From: Azospirillum endophyticum
GTDB taxonomy: Bacteria > Pseudomonadota > Alphaproteobacteria > Azospirillales > Azospirillaceae
DNA length: 64,000 nt
Reading direction: 5' to 3'
Assembly (NCBI RefSeq): GCF_016595245.1
Contig: NZ_JAENHM010000058.1
Location: 186,001 to 250,000 of the forward strand
The position numbers and the translations under genes are program-made. Shown here piece after piece: positions 28,812 through 38,214 of the stretch (position 1 is the first letter of the stretch; the number at the start of each line of letters is the position of its first letter). The notes beneath the pieces were generated by a model. The model ran no database searches, was not told the origin of the DNA, and saw only the letters and a program-made list of their open reading frames with translations.

Positions 28812-29675
28812 TCAGCCGAACCGGCCGGTGATGTATTCGGAAGTCTTTTCCTTGGTCGGGTTGGTGAAGATCTCTTCCGTGTTCCCGAACTCGATCAGCT
28901 CGCCCAGATACATGAAGGCGGTGAAGTTGGAGATGCGGGCCGCCTGCTGCATGTTGTGGGTCACGATGGCGATGCAGTAGTCGGAGCGCAGCTCGTCGAT
29001 CAACTCCTCGCACTTGGCGGTGGAGATGGGGTCGAGCGCCGAGGTCGGCTCGTCGAGCAGCAGGACCGACGGCTTCACCGCGATGGCGCGGGCGATGCAC
29101 AGGCGCTGCTGCTGGCCGCCGGACAGGCTCATGCCGTTCTGGCGCAGCTTGTCCTTCACCTCGTCCCACAACGCGGCGCGGCGCAGCGAGAACTCGATCC
29201 GCTCCTCCATCTCGGCGCGGGACAACTTCTCGTACAGCCGCACGCCGAAGGCGATGTTGTCATAGATCGACATCGGGAACGGCGTCGGCTTCTGGAACAC
29301 CATGCCGACGCGGGCGCGCAGCAGGTTGAGGTCCTGCTTGGGCGACAGGATGTTCGTGCCGTCCAGCAGCACCTCGCCGGTGGCGACCTGCTTGGGATAG
29401 AGGTCGTACATCCGGTTCAGGATGCGCAGCAGGGTCGACTTGCCGCAGCCCGACGGGCCGATGAAGGCGGTGACCTGACGGTCGTACAGCGGCAGCGAGA
29501 TGTTCTTCAGCGCCCGGTAGCCGTCATAGAAGAATTCCAGGTTGCGGACGCTGATCTTCTCGGGCAGGCCGGCACCGGCGATTGCGCGATCCGCGGCCGT
29601 CCCGGCGAGCATGCCGGGGGGCATCGGGTGGCTGCCGTGGGCGGGGCTGTTGGCGTCCATGTGGGTCATCGTCAT
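28812..29675 (-). CDS. pstB: Phosphate ABC transporter ATPase PstB
   Basis: ATPase of the high-affinity phosphate importer, 287 residues. Walker A is GPSGCGKST, the signature LSGGQQQRLCIARA, Walker B VLLLDEPTSALDP. The PstB-specific stretches GMVFQKPTPFPMSIYDNIAFG and ATGEVLLDG are present, which fixes the identity. The first 30 residues are a poorly conserved Pro/Ala-rich extension; later Met codons could be the true start. Last gene of pstSCAB, two bases after pstA. phoU, which usually follows, is absent here: the next feature is a terminator. Confidence 0.97.
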   Translation of the reverse strand: MTMTHMDANSPAHGSHPMPPGMLAGTAADRAIAGAGLPEKISVRNLEFFYDGYRALKNISLPLYDRQVTAFIGPSGCGKSTLLRILNRMYDLYPKQVATGEVLLDGTNILSPKQDLNLLRARVGMVFQKPTPFPMSIYDNIAFGVRLYEKLSRAEMEERIEFSLRRAALWDEVKDKLRQNGMSLSGGQQQRLCIARAIAVKPSVLLLDEPTSALDPISTAKCEELIDELRSDYCIAIVTHNMQQAARISNFTAFMYLGELIEFGNTEEIFTNPTKEKTSEYITGRFG

Positions 29676-29677
29676 GG

Positions 29678-30559
29678 TTACTTTCTCGTCGTGCCGAGAC
29701 CGGCCAGCAGCCGGGCGCCGATGTTGAGGAGCAGGATGGCGACCGTGATCAGCAGCGCGCCGCCCCAGGCCAGCTGGCGCCAGTCCTCATAGGGCGACAT
29801 CGCGTACTGGAAGATGACCACCGGCAGGTTGGCCATCGGCGCGTTCATGTCCGCGCTCCAGAACTGGTTGTTCAGCGCGGTGAAGAGCAGCGGCGCGGTC
29901 TCGCCGCTGATGCGGGCGACGGCCAGCAGCATGCCGGTGATCATGCCGTTGCGGGCGGCACGGTAGGCGACCAAGGTGATCACCTTCCACTGCGGCGCGC
30001 CGAGCGCGGCGGCGGCCTCGCGCAGGCTGTTGGGCACCAGCTTCAGCATGTCCTCGGTCGTGCGGACGACGACCGGGATGACCAGAACCGCCAGCGCCAT
30101 GGCGCCGGCCCAGGCCGAGAAATGGCCCATGCGGACGACCAGCACCTCGTAGACGAACAGGCCGACCATGATCGACGGCGCGCTCAGCAGCACGTCGTTG
30201 ATGAAGCGTACCACCTCGGCCAGCTTGGTGCCGCGGCCGAACTCGGCCAGGTAGGTGCCGGCCATGACACCGACCGGCGTGCCGACCGCGGTGGCGACCG
30301 CGGTCATGACGACGCTGCCGAAGATGGCGTTCAGCAGGCCGCCCTCCCCGCCCGGCGGCGGGGTGTTCTCGGTGAACAGGCTGAGGTTGATCGCCGACAG
30401 CCCGTTGTAGAGCAGCGTCCACAGGATGGCGACCAGCCAGAACAGGCCGAAGCCGGCTGCCCCCAGCGCCAGGGACAGCGCCACCTTGTTGGCAATGCGA
30501 CGGCGGTGGTAGAGCCCCCCGATGGGGGTCGCCAGCGTCGCGGAATTGGACATCGTCAT
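29678..30559 (-). CDS. pstA: Phosphate ABC transporter permease PstA
   Basis: A 293-residue inner-membrane permease with six helices. The EAA coupling loop is LREAAAALGAPQWKVITLVAYRAARNG in the second half, and the start region has GTYLAEFG, typical of PstA. The start at 30559 (MTMSNS) is six bases after pstC; the longer open frame running back to 31597 is antisense-like noise over pstC. Pairs with PstC to form the channel. Confidence 0.95.
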   Translation of the reverse strand: MTMSNSATLATPIGGLYHRRRIANKVALSLALGAAGFGLFWLVAILWTLLYNGLSAINLSLFTENTPPPGGEGGLLNAIFGSVVMTAVATAVGTPVGVMAGTYLAEFGRGTKLAEVVRFINDVLLSAPSIMVGLFVYEVLVVRMGHFSAWAGAMALAVLVIPVVVRTTEDMLKLVPNSLREAAAALGAPQWKVITLVAYRAARNGMITGMLLAVARISGETAPLLFTALNNQFWSADMNAPMANLPVVIFQYAMSPYEDWRQLAWGGALLITVAILLLNIGARLLAGLGTTRK

Positions 30560-30564
30560 GGGCC

Positions 30565-31548
30565 TCAGACTCCGGCCTTGCGCTGCAGGCGCAGCAGCAT
30601 CAGCTTGGCGATCGACAGGACGGCGAAGGTGATCAGGAACAGGATCAGGCCCAGCGCCACCAGCGACGAGGTGTAGACGTCGCCGACCGCCTCGGTGAAC
30701 TCGTTGGCGATGGAGGCCGAGATCGTCGTTCCGGGCGCCATGATCGAGGAGCTGATGCGGTGCGCGTTGCCGATGACGAAGGTCACCGCCATCGTCTCGC
30801 CCAGCGCACGGCCAAGCCCGAGCATGACGCCGCCGACCACGCCGGTGCGGGTGTAGGGCAGCACCACGTTCCACACCACTTCCCAGGTGGTGGCGCCCAG
30901 CCCGTAGGCGGATTCGCGCACCATCGGCGGCACGGTCTCGAACACGTCGCGGGTGATGGAGGTGATGAAGGGCAGCACCATGATGCCGAGGATCAGGCCG
31001 GCGGTCAGGATGCCGATGCCGTAGGGCGGCCCCATGAACAGGTTGCCGATGCCCGGGATCTGGCCCAGCGTCGCGATCAGGAAGGGCTGGATCGTCGACT
31101 GCATGAAGGGGGCGAAGACGAACAGGCCCCAGATGCCGTAGATGATGCTGGGGATGCCGGCGAGCAGCTCGATGGCGACGCCGAGCGGGCGCTTCAGCCA
31201 GGCGGGGCACATCTCGGTGATGAACAGGGCGATGCCGAAGCTGACGGGAATGCCGACAGCCATGGCGATGATGGAGGTCAGCAGCGTGCCGTAAATGGGG
31301 GCGAGCGCGCCGAACTGTTCGGACACCGGGTTCCAGACTTCGGTACCGACGAAGCCGAAGCCGAACATGCGCAGTGCCGGAAGCGCGCCGTCGATCAGGG
31401 AAACGGTGACGCCGCCCAGGATCAGCAGGACGAGCAGCGCGAATGCGAGGGTGGCGTTGCGGAAGGCCGCATCCTGCAGGCGCTGGCGGCGAGCCCGTCG
31501 GGCGGTGGAGGCGTGTGCGTCGGTCAAAGTCAGCGCGATCTCGGTCAT
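30565..31548 (-). CDS. pstC: Phosphate ABC transporter permease PstC
   Basis: A 327-residue permease with six helices. The family marks are PIYGTLLTSIIAM, AGIPSIIYGIWGLFVF, the EAA-like loop RESAYGLGATTWEVVWNVVLPYTRTG and GRALGETMAVTFVIGN. The start at 31548 follows CGGAG. It is separated from pstS by 108 bases that hold a hairpin, so pstC and the genes after it are probably transcribed at a lower level than pstS. Confidence 0.96.
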   Translation of the reverse strand: MTEIALTLTDAHASTARRARRQRLQDAAFRNATLAFALLVLLILGGVTVSLIDGALPALRMFGFGFVGTEVWNPVSEQFGALAPIYGTLLTSIIAMAVGIPVSFGIALFITEMCPAWLKRPLGVAIELLAGIPSIIYGIWGLFVFAPFMQSTIQPFLIATLGQIPGIGNLFMGPPYGIGILTAGLILGIMVLPFITSITRDVFETVPPMVRESAYGLGATTWEVVWNVVLPYTRTGVVGGVMLGLGRALGETMAVTFVIGNAHRISSSIMAPGTTISASIANEFTEAVGDVYTSSLVALGLILFLITFAVLSIAKLMLLRLQRKAGV

Positions 31549-31570
31549 GGCCGCTCCGTGAGGCGTGCGA

Positions 31571-31596
31571 TGGGGACGGCGCAATTTCCGTCCCCA
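31571..31596 (-). terminator. Intercistronic hairpin between pstS and pstC
   Basis: TGGGGACGG (31571-31579) pairs with CCGTCCCCA (31588-31596). It sits where a partial terminator or mRNA-protecting hairpin would make the binding protein more abundant than the membrane proteins, as is common for binding-protein operons. The strength is inferred. Confidence 0.6.
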
Positions 31597-31656
31597 CCGG
31601 CGATCATGCCCCCGGGCGCACCGACCAGCGGCCCGCCCGGGGTCGGTTGGCCGTCG

Positions 31657-32733
31657 TTACTTGGCCGACGCGGTCCAGACCGGCTTGCCGTCGGCCTGGA
31701 TCGTCTGGGACCAGGTCTTCTGGACCAGCGACACCACCGCTTCCGGCATCGGGACATAGTCCAGCTCGGTCGCCATCTTCGAGCCGTTCTTATAGGCCCA
31801 GTCGAAGAACTTCAGCGCCTCGGCCGAAGACGCCGCGTCCTGCGGGGTCTTGTACATCAGGATGAAGCTGGCACCGGTGATCGGCCAGCTCTCCGCACCC
31901 GGCTCGTCGGTCAGCAGGACGTAGTAGCCCTTGCTGTTGGCCCAGTCGGCGTTGGCGGCGGCGGCCTGGAAGGCCTCGATCTTCGGCGAGACGGTCTTGC
32001 CGTCCTTGTTCTGCAGGTCGAGGTGGGTGATGTTGTTCTGCTTGGCGTAGGCGTATTCGACGTAGCCGATCGAGCCGTCCGTCTGCTTGACCATGTTGGC
32101 CACGCCCTCGTTGCCCTTGGCGCCGATGCCGGCCGGCCACTGGACGGAGGTGTTGGCGCCGATCTGGGTCTGGAACTTCGGGCTGGTCTTCGACAGGTAG
32201 TCGGTGAACAGGAAGTTGGTGCCCGACCCGTCAGAGCGGTAGACCGGGGCGATGGCGGTGTTCGGCAGGTTGACGTTCGGGTTCAGCGCCTTGATCTGCG
32301 CATCGTTCCACTTGGTGATCTCGCCCATGTAGATGTTGGCGAGAACGGTGCCCGACAGCTTGACCTCGCCGGCCTTGATGCCCTTCAGGTTCACGACCGG
32401 AACCACGCCGCCCATGATCATCGGGAACTGGATCAGACCGGCCTGCTCCAGCTCTTCCGGCTTCAGCGGCATGTCGGAAGCGCCGAAGGTGACCGTCTTG
32501 GCCTTGATCTGCTTGATGCCGCCGCCCGAACCGATCGACTGGTAGTTCAGGCCCGTGCCCGTCTCCTTCTTGTAGGCGTCGGCCCACTTGGCATAGATCG
32601 GATACGGGAAGGTGGCGCCGGCGCCGGAGATGTCGGCGGCCGAGGCGACCGACAGCGGGGCGACCGACACGGACAGAACGGCCAGGGCACCGAAGGCGGC
32701 GCAACGAACGAACGCCGAGGTCATGGTTTTCAC
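31657..32733 (-). CDS. pstS: Periplasmic phosphate-binding protein PstS
   Basis: The phosphate receptor of the Pst importer, 358 residues with a Sec signal peptide (cleavage after SVASA, about residue 33, before ADISGAGATFPYP). Ligand-contact segments are GAGATFP, GSGGGIKQI, GASDMPL and RSDGSGTNFLF, all conserved. The GTG at 32733 has GGGAG seven bases upstream and gives a Lys at position 2; the ATG three codons on (32724) is the alternative. First gene of the operon; a PHO box lies 132 bp upstream. Confidence 0.96.
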   Translation of the reverse strand: MKTMTSAFVRCAAFGALAVLSVSVAPLSVASAADISGAGATFPYPIYAKWADAYKKETGTGLNYQSIGSGGGIKQIKAKTVTFGASDMPLKPEELEQAGLIQFPMIMGGVVPVVNLKGIKAGEVKLSGTVLANIYMGEITKWNDAQIKALNPNVNLPNTAIAPVYRSDGSGTNFLFTDYLSKTSPKFQTQIGANTSVQWPAGIGAKGNEGVANMVKQTDGSIGYVEYAYAKQNNITHLDLQNKDGKTVSPKIEAFQAAAANADWANSKGYYVLLTDEPGAESWPITGASFILMYKTPQDAASSAEALKFFDWAYKNGSKMATELDYVPMPEAVVSLVQKTWSQTIQADGKPVWTASAK

Positions 32734-32864
32734 GGCTAAACTCCCGATAGGTTTGGACGGTGTCGTTGGGTTTTGGAAAAGCCCGGCCTTGGCCGGAGGT
32801 CGTAACCCGCCTTCTTCGTCGCGGTGACCATAGCCGCCGCCGGTGACGGGTTTGTTTTGTTTAC

Positions 32865-32882
32865 GTGTCAGTTTTATGAAAC
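32865..32882 (-). promoter_or_regulatory. PHO box (PhoB site) upstream of pstS
   Basis: Read on the minus strand, GTTTCATAAAACTGACAC matches the PhoB consensus CTGTCATAAAACTGTCAC at 15 of 18 positions, including the AAAA spacer between the two 7-base half-sites. It implies PhoB-dependent induction under phosphate starvation. It begins directly after the stop of the upstream chemoreceptor gene. I cannot see a clear -10 element. Confidence 0.85.
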
Positions 32883-32911
32883 CGACCCGTTCTTGCCCGG
32901 GGCAGCGCCGA

Positions 32912-35605
32912 TCATCGCGCGGCCCGGATTTCCTGGAGGAACAGATGCACGGCGGAGCCGAGATTGGTCGCCTCGTGCGACAGGCTTTCCGCCACCTGCA
33001 GCACGTCGCCGGCCTGGGTGCGGACCTTGGCGGCGGCTTCCGACAGGCCGGCGACATGGTCCGACGCCGCCTGGGTGCCGACCGCGACGCGGTGGGAACT
33101 GTCGACGATGCTCGACGTGATCACCGCCTGTTCCTCCACCGCCGCGGCGATGGCCGAGGCGTTGGATTCGATGCGCTGGACGCTGCCGGTCATGGTCGCC
33201 ACCACCTCCGCGGTCTGCCGGCTCGCCGCCTGGGTCGCGGCGATCTGGCGGGCGATCTCGGCGGTGGCCTGGGCGGTCTGGCCGGCGAGCGCCTTGACCT
33301 CGCCGGCGACGACGGCGAAGCCACGGCCCGCCTCCCCCGCCCGCGCCGCCTCGATGGTGGCGTTCAGCGCCAGCAGGTTGGTCTGGCCGGCGATCTCGTC
33401 GATCAGCCCGACCACGGTGCCGATCTCCCCCGCGGTGCTCGACAGGTCGGCGACGGTGGCCTTCACCTGCTCCGCCCCGGCGGCGGTGTCGCCGATGATG
33501 CGGGCCGACTCGCCGGTGCGCTTGCTGATCTCGGCGATCGACTGCGAGATTTCCGACGCGGCTGTCGCCACCTGCTGGATCCCCGCCGCCATCTCGCCGG
33601 ACAGTTGCATCGCGGCGTCGGCGCGGTCGTTGGCGTTGGCGGCGATGTCGGTCAGCGAGCGGGCGCGCGCCGCCATCACGCGGGCGGCATCGGCCAGAGT
33701 CTCCACGCTGCTCAGCACGTTGCGCTCGAACTGGTCGGCGATCTCCAGCATGCTGGTCCGGCGGGCCGTGGCGGCGTTCCGGCGTTCGATCTCCACCTTC
33801 TCATGCGCCTCCTCCATCGCCTTGGCGTTGGCGATGAAGACGAGCAGCGCACGGGCCATGTCGGTGATCTCGTCGTTGCCCTCGGCCTTCTGCTCCACCG
33901 TCAGGTCGCCGTCGGCGACCCGGCGCATGGCGGCGGCCAGGGCCTCCATCCGGCCGACGACGCGGCGGCCGACATAGAGCGAGACGATCAGCCCGGCCAG
34001 CAGCACGCCGGCCGTCGCCAGCAGGAACTGGATTTCGTTGGTGCGCTCCAGCGCGTCATGGGCGGCGGAAGCGCCGTCGGCGGTCGCCCGTTCGGCCGAC
34101 TGGACCAGCCCGTCGACCATGGCGGTCAGGGTGGCACCGGTGCTGCGGTTGCTGTCGATCAGCGCCGCATTCTCGGCATAGGCGGCAAGCTCGCCGGTCC
34201 GCAGCGCCAGGATGCCGTCATTGCCGAAACCGAGATCCAGCAGCCGCTCCGCCAGCCGGCGGACCTCCGCGCCCAGATCGTCCTGCGAGTCCTGCAGAGT
34301 GCTGCGCATCGTCGCCGCCAGCGGGTCGAGCGTGCGGCGGGCTGCGGCCAGACGGGCCGGCGTTTCCGCATTGCCGGCCTCCGCCAGCTTGCCGGCCAGC
34401 AGGTTGGCGTCGGCCATCAGGCCGCTCAGCACGGTGTAGCGGTGCTGGGCCGCCGGAACGGTGTTGGTGGACAGATCCTGCATCCGCTCCGCGATGGCGT
34501 TGCCGGCCTCGGCGATGCGGCCGCGCGAGTTCAGCATCAGCGGCAGCATGCGGGCGTTGGCATCGCGATCCAGTTGGATGATGTCGTCGACGCTGGCGGC
34601 CAGCGACTCGGCCAGCTTGCGCGCCTCGGCCTCCGGGATGCCGGGGGTGAGCTGGCGCACCCGGCGGGTGTAGACGCTGTGGTCGCCGTCGCCGAACCCC
34701 GCCAGTTCGTTGATCGTCGACACGACCGGGGCCGCCGCCTCGCTCTTCGCCAGCGGGCGCAGCGCGCCCTGCAGGTCGGACAGGGCGGAATCGAAGTCGG
34801 TGGACAGCGACATCACCTTGGACCGCTCGGTCTCGAAGGCGCCGATCAGCAGCGATTTGGCCAGGGCGGCTTCCGCTCCGCGCAGCTGGAACAGCGGGAT
34901 CACCGTCTGCCCCAGCTCGCCGCCGATCACCGCGGAGGATTGCGAGGTCGCCTCCACCATCGCGGAGATCGCCTGGGCCAGCTGCTCGCGCGAGGCCTGC
35001 ATGTCGGGTTTCAGCGCGGCGAGCAGGCGGGCATGGGCGTCGCTCAGCTCCACCAGCCGGCCGCTGCGCCGGTCCTGCAGGGCGAGCCGCTGGCCGGTCG
35101 CCTTGCCCAGCGCATCGATGGTGCCGAGCAGCGAGCGGGCTGTGTTGGTCAGCTCGGCAAGGCGGCCGGCATCATCGCCGGCGGTACGGTCCCCGGTATT
35201 GCCATACCCGCCGGCCAGCTGGGCGAGCTGGCCGTTCAGCGCCCCGCGCTGCGCATCCACCGCGCTGCGCAGCCGGGTCAGATCCTCGTCGGAGGACGCG
35301 GCGTCGATCAGCGGTCCCAGCGCCAGCACCCGTGCCGTCGTCGTGGCGAGGCCATGGGCGGCGCTCAGCACCGGAACCTGCGTGCCGGTGATGTCGGCGA
35401 CATGGTCGCGGACCGCGCCGTAGGACATCCACCCGACCACGGCCGCGATGCAGGGCAGCGCCGCAACGACACCGAAGGCCATCAGCATCTTCGACTTGAT
35501 GCCGGACCGCCGTCGCTGGTCGATAGGCTTTGCCATATGGGCCACCCATGGCTTGGAGGTTGTCCGTACCGCGCCCGCGGTTCTCCGCGAGCCGGCCGAC
35601 GCCAT
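32912..35605 (-). CDS. Large methyl-accepting chemotaxis protein
   Basis: An 897-residue receptor: TM1 about 40-60, a roughly 460-residue helical periplasmic sensor of the TorS-like kind, TM2 about 525-547, HAMP, and an MCP signalling domain with the tip QTNLLALNATIEAARAGEAG. The start at 35605 has AAGG eight bases before; the Met 23 codons later (35536) also precedes a basic stretch and TM1. The C-terminus (FLQEIRAAR) lacks a CheR-docking pentapeptide. It ends 30 bp before the pstS PHO box, on the same strand as pst. A phosphate link is possible but unsupported. Confidence 0.93.
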   Translation of the reverse strand: MASAGSRRTAGAVRTTSKPWVAHMAKPIDQRRRSGIKSKMLMAFGVVAALPCIAAVVGWMSYGAVRDHVADITGTQVPVLSAAHGLATTTARVLALGPLIDAASSDEDLTRLRSAVDAQRGALNGQLAQLAGGYGNTGDRTAGDDAGRLAELTNTARSLLGTIDALGKATGQRLALQDRRSGRLVELSDAHARLLAALKPDMQASREQLAQAISAMVEATSQSSAVIGGELGQTVIPLFQLRGAEAALAKSLLIGAFETERSKVMSLSTDFDSALSDLQGALRPLAKSEAAAPVVSTINELAGFGDGDHSVYTRRVRQLTPGIPEAEARKLAESLAASVDDIIQLDRDANARMLPLMLNSRGRIAEAGNAIAERMQDLSTNTVPAAQHRYTVLSGLMADANLLAGKLAEAGNAETPARLAAARRTLDPLAATMRSTLQDSQDDLGAEVRRLAERLLDLGFGNDGILALRTGELAAYAENAALIDSNRSTGATLTAMVDGLVQSAERATADGASAAHDALERTNEIQFLLATAGVLLAGLIVSLYVGRRVVGRMEALAAAMRRVADGDLTVEQKAEGNDEITDMARALLVFIANAKAMEEAHEKVEIERRNAATARRTSMLEIADQFERNVLSSVETLADAARVMAARARSLTDIAANANDRADAAMQLSGEMAAGIQQVATAASEISQSIAEISKRTGESARIIGDTAAGAEQVKATVADLSSTAGEIGTVVGLIDEIAGQTNLLALNATIEAARAGEAGRGFAVVAGEVKALAGQTAQATAEIARQIAATQAASRQTAEVVATMTGSVQRIESNASAIAAAVEEQAVITSSIVDSSHRVAVGTQAASDHVAGLSEAAAKVRTQAGDVLQVAESLSHEATNLGSAVHLFLQEIRAAR

Positions 35606-35762
35606 GGGTAGCCCTTCTGGTTGGATGAATTGGTGACGGTTGGATGAAGTTTTCGCGACGCACAATCGAAAGAATGCTGCGCGCGGGAAATCACCTCTCC
35701 GGGCCGTGGTCAGGAGCCGGCAACCGGGCAGTTATGGTGAATCGAAGGTAAACCGCGGAGAA

Positions 35763-35795
35763 GTCAAAAACGGCGCCCGACCATGCCGGGCGCCG
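35763..35795 (-). terminator. Rho-independent terminator after the GST gene
   Basis: CGGCGCCCG (35771-35779) pairs with CGGGCGCCG (35787-35795). On the minus strand the stem is followed by TTTTTGACTT, a real U-tract, so it should stop transcripts of the minus-strand GST gene. Confidence 0.85.
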
Positions 35796-35841
35796 CTTTA
35801 CTGGGCGTCGTCACTGCAGGGCATCGGCCTCGCGGACGGCG

Positions 35842-36447
35842 TTACACCGGCGGCGCCGTCCGCTGCAGGCTCTCGCGTTGGGACGCCTTTGCGAACCAAG
35901 CGGAAAGCCTCGGCCGGCCCTCCCGCCAATCTTCGTGACCGAAGCGGAAGTCGAGGTAGCCGAGCGCCACCAGCACCGACAGGCCGCCGATGGTGGCTTC
36001 CCCCTCCAGCGACGCCGCCTCCGCCTCCAGAAGGTCGAGCGAGCGGGCGACCGCCTTGCGCTGGCGCTCCATCCAGTTGGCGGATTTCTCGCCGTCGGGC
36101 CGCATGGATTCCAGCCGGCGCAGGATGGCGGCGTCGCAGATGCCGTCGGCGACGGCCTGCAACCGCAGCGCCGTCCAGCGGGCCGGGCCGGCCGGCGGAA
36201 GCAGCGGCGCCCGGTCGCCCAGCGAATCGAGATATTCGACGATCACCGGGCTGTCGAACAGGGTGGTGCCGTCCTCCAGCGTCAGGGCCGGCACCTTGCC
36301 CAGCGGGTTGTCCGTCGGCAGATCGGTGTCGGCGGACCAGGGATCGGTCGCCACCCGCTCCACCCGGTCTTCCAGCCCGCGTTCGATCAGCATCACCATC
36401 ACCTTGCGAACATAGGGCGAGGTGGGGCTCCAGCGTAGCTTCAGCAT
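35842..36447 (-). CDS. Glutathione S-transferase family protein
   Basis: A 201-residue cytosolic GST. The thioredoxin-like N-domain has WSPTSPYVRKV with the catalytic Ser position, VPALTLEDG with the cis-Pro and DSPVIVEYLD (Glu/Asp-Ser motif binding the gamma-Glu of glutathione). The helical C-domain covers residues 85-195. The start is the ATG at 36447 (MLKLRWSP) with GAAGGA six bases before it; the Met two codons upstream overlaps that Shine-Dalgarno sequence. It follows gloB on the same strand, and both use glutathione, though a strong hairpin lies between them. Confidence 0.92.
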   Translation of the reverse strand: MLKLRWSPTSPYVRKVMVMLIERGLEDRVERVATDPWSADTDLPTDNPLGKVPALTLEDGTTLFDSPVIVEYLDSLGDRAPLLPPAGPARWTALRLQAVADGICDAAILRRLESMRPDGEKSANWMERQRKAVARSLDLLEAEAASLEGEATIGGLSVLVALGYLDFRFGHEDWREGRPRLSAWFAKASQRESLQRTAPPV

Positions 36448-36490
36448 GAACATTCCTTCGGCTTTTGACCAGTCGACAAGACACTGACGT

Positions 36491-36534
36491 GGGTAAGGGT
36501 TGCCGGTCCACCACCCGGCCGGCAACCCTTACCC
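36491..36534 (-). terminator. 16-bp perfect hairpin overlapping the gloB stop codon
   Basis: GGGTAAGGGTTGCCGG (36491-36506) pairs perfectly with 36519-36534. The TAA of gloB lies inside the distal arm, so translation to the end of gloB would open the stem. There is no U-run. It could end the gloB transcript or shield the mRNA end. Confidence 0.7.
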
Positions 36535-37296
36535 GCGGAAATGGTCCTTGCGCCGACGCAATTCGGCGAAGACCTCGACCGCCGGCGCGCCGGCCATGCC
36601 GATGGCGGCCTGGACGCCGGGATCATCGGCGCGCAGGAAGGGGTTGGTGCGGCGCTCCATCCCGACGGTGGTGGGGATCGTCGGCTGGTTGCGCTCGCGA
36701 AGCGCCGCGACCTCCTCCATCCGCCGGTGCAGCGCTGCGTTGGCCGGATCGACGGTCAGGGCGAAGCGGCCGTTGGACTGGGTGTATTCGTGCCCGCAAT
36801 AGACGCGGGTCTGGTCGGTCAGCGCGCGCAGGCTCTGCAGCGACTCCCACATCTGCGCCGGCGTGCCCTCGAACAGCCGGCCGCAGCCCAGCGAGAACAG
36901 GGTGTCGCCGCTGAACAGCGTCTCGGCCGCCTCGAACCAGAAGGCGATGTGGCCGCTGGTGTGGCCGGGGACGGCGAAGACGCGGGCGGTCTGCTCGCCG
37001 AAGACCGTGCGGTCGCCGTCACCGAGCGCCACGTCCAGGCCGGGGATGCGGTGGGCGTCGGCACGGGCGCCGACCACGCTGGCGCGATGGCGGGCCTTCA
37101 GCTCCGCGGCGCCGCCGATGTGGTCGTCATGATGGTGGGTCAGGAAGATGTGGGTCAAGGACCAGCCGCGCCGCTCCAACTCGGCCTGCACCGGGGCGGC
37201 CTCGCCGGGATCGACCACGCCGACCTTGCCGGATGCCGCGTCGCGCAGCACATAGATATAGTTGTCGGCGAAAGCCGGAACGAGAATGACCTCCAC
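36529..37296 (-). CDS. gloB: Hydroxyacylglutathione hydrolase (glyoxalase II)
   Basis: Hydrolyses S-lactoylglutathione to lactate and glutathione in methylglyoxal detoxification. It has 255 residues. The metallo-beta-lactamase metal motif is THHHDDH, with further ligands in VPGHTSGH (His), FSGDTLF (Asp) and CGHEY (His). The C-terminal domain with TNPFLR binds glutathione. No ATG fits; the GTG at 37296 starts VEVILVPAFADNYIY, the family N-terminus, and has GGGAG ten bases upstream. It is divergent from a methyltransferase gene across 54 bp, a conserved pairing in Alphaproteobacteria. Confidence 0.96.
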   Translation of the reverse strand: MEVILVPAFADNYIYVLRDAASGKVGVVDPGEAAPVQAELERRGWSLTHIFLTHHHDDHIGGAAELKARHRASVVGARADAHRIPGLDVALGDGDRTVFGEQTARVFAVPGHTSGHIAFWFEAAETLFSGDTLFSLGCGRLFEGTPAQMWESLQSLRALTDQTRVYCGHEYTQSNGRFALTVDPANAALHRRMEEVAALRERNQPTIPTTVGMERRTNPFLRADDPGVQAAIGMAGAPAVEVFAELRRRKDHFRG

Positions 37297-37350
37297 GGCA
37301 GCGGACTCCCTGCTGTTGCGATACGAAACCCGTGTTACGGTTGGGATACC

Positions 37351-38160
37351 ATGTACACAGATATCGTCGATCTGAGGGAGTTCTACGAGTCCGGATTGGG
37401 GCGGACGGCCCAGCGCATGATCCGGCGGCGCATCCGCACCATCTGGCCCGACGTGCGCGACCAGATCGTGCTGGGCGTCGGCTACACCACGCCTTACCTG
37501 CGCCCCTTCATGGGCGAGGCGGACCGGGTGGTGGCGGTGATGCCGGCCAGCCAGGGCGTCAGCTTCTGGCCGGCGGAAGGGCCCGGCATGGTGGCGCTGG
37601 GCGACGAGGCCGACCTGCCCTTCGGCGACAACACCATCGACCGCGTGCTTCTCGTCCACGGACTGGAGGGCACCGAACAGCTGCGGCCGATGATGCGCGA
37701 GATCTGGCGCGTGCTGGCCGGCGGCGGCCGGGTGCTGGCGGTGGTGCCGAACCGCCGCGGCCTGTGGGCGCGTGCCGACTGGACGCCGTTCGGCCATGGC
37801 TTCCCCTACTCCGCCTCGCAACTGAAGCAGGTGCTGCGCGACACCATGTTCGTGCCCGAGCGCACCCGCCACGCCCTGTTCATGCCGCCGCTGCGCTCGC
37901 ATTTCCTGCAGAAGACGGCGCCGGCCTGGGAAGAGGTCGGCGGCCGCTGGTTCAAGGCCTTCGCCGGGGTGACGATGATCGAGGCATCGAAGCAGATCTT
38001 CGCCGGCGTATCGCGCCGGGCGGCCCAGCAGCCGGTCAAGCGCCGCCTGATCGTGCCGCTGCCGGGCGGCGCGGCGCCTGCCGCCCGAAGCGCCAGCACC
38101 CGCACCACGATCGCCGGCGGCGACTCCGTGGATTGCCAGCAGCCTTATCCGCGGACCTGA
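37351..38160 (+). CDS. Class I SAM-dependent methyltransferase
   Basis: A 269-residue protein with a methyltransferase-like Rossmann fold: VLGVGYTTPYL stands in for the glycine motif I, DEADLPFGDNTIDRVLLVHGLEG is motif IV-like, and REIWRVLAGGGRVLAVVPNRRG is the post-motif. The glycine motif is degenerate (GVGYTTP), as in other members of this alphaproteobacterial subfamily next to gloB. The C-terminal 50 residues are Ala/Pro/Arg-rich. The substrate is unknown. The start is the ATG at 37351, 54 bp from gloB, so the promoters must overlap. Confidence 0.85.
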   Translation: MYTDIVDLREFYESGLGRTAQRMIRRRIRTIWPDVRDQIVLGVGYTTPYLRPFMGEADRVVAVMPASQGVSFWPAEGPGMVALGDEADLPFGDNTIDRVLLVHGLEGTEQLRPMMREIWRVLAGGGRVLAVVPNRRGLWARADWTPFGHGFPYSASQLKQVLRDTMFVPERTRHALFMPPLRSHFLQKTAPAWEEVGGRWFKAFAGVTMIEASKQIFAGVSRRAAQQPVKRRLIVPLPGGAAPAARSASTRTTIAGGDSVDCQQPYPRT

Positions 38161-38214
38161 TCGGTCCCGAGGGAACACCTCTGCGCATCGCCCAAGAACA
38201 ATGAGTTGAAAAGA

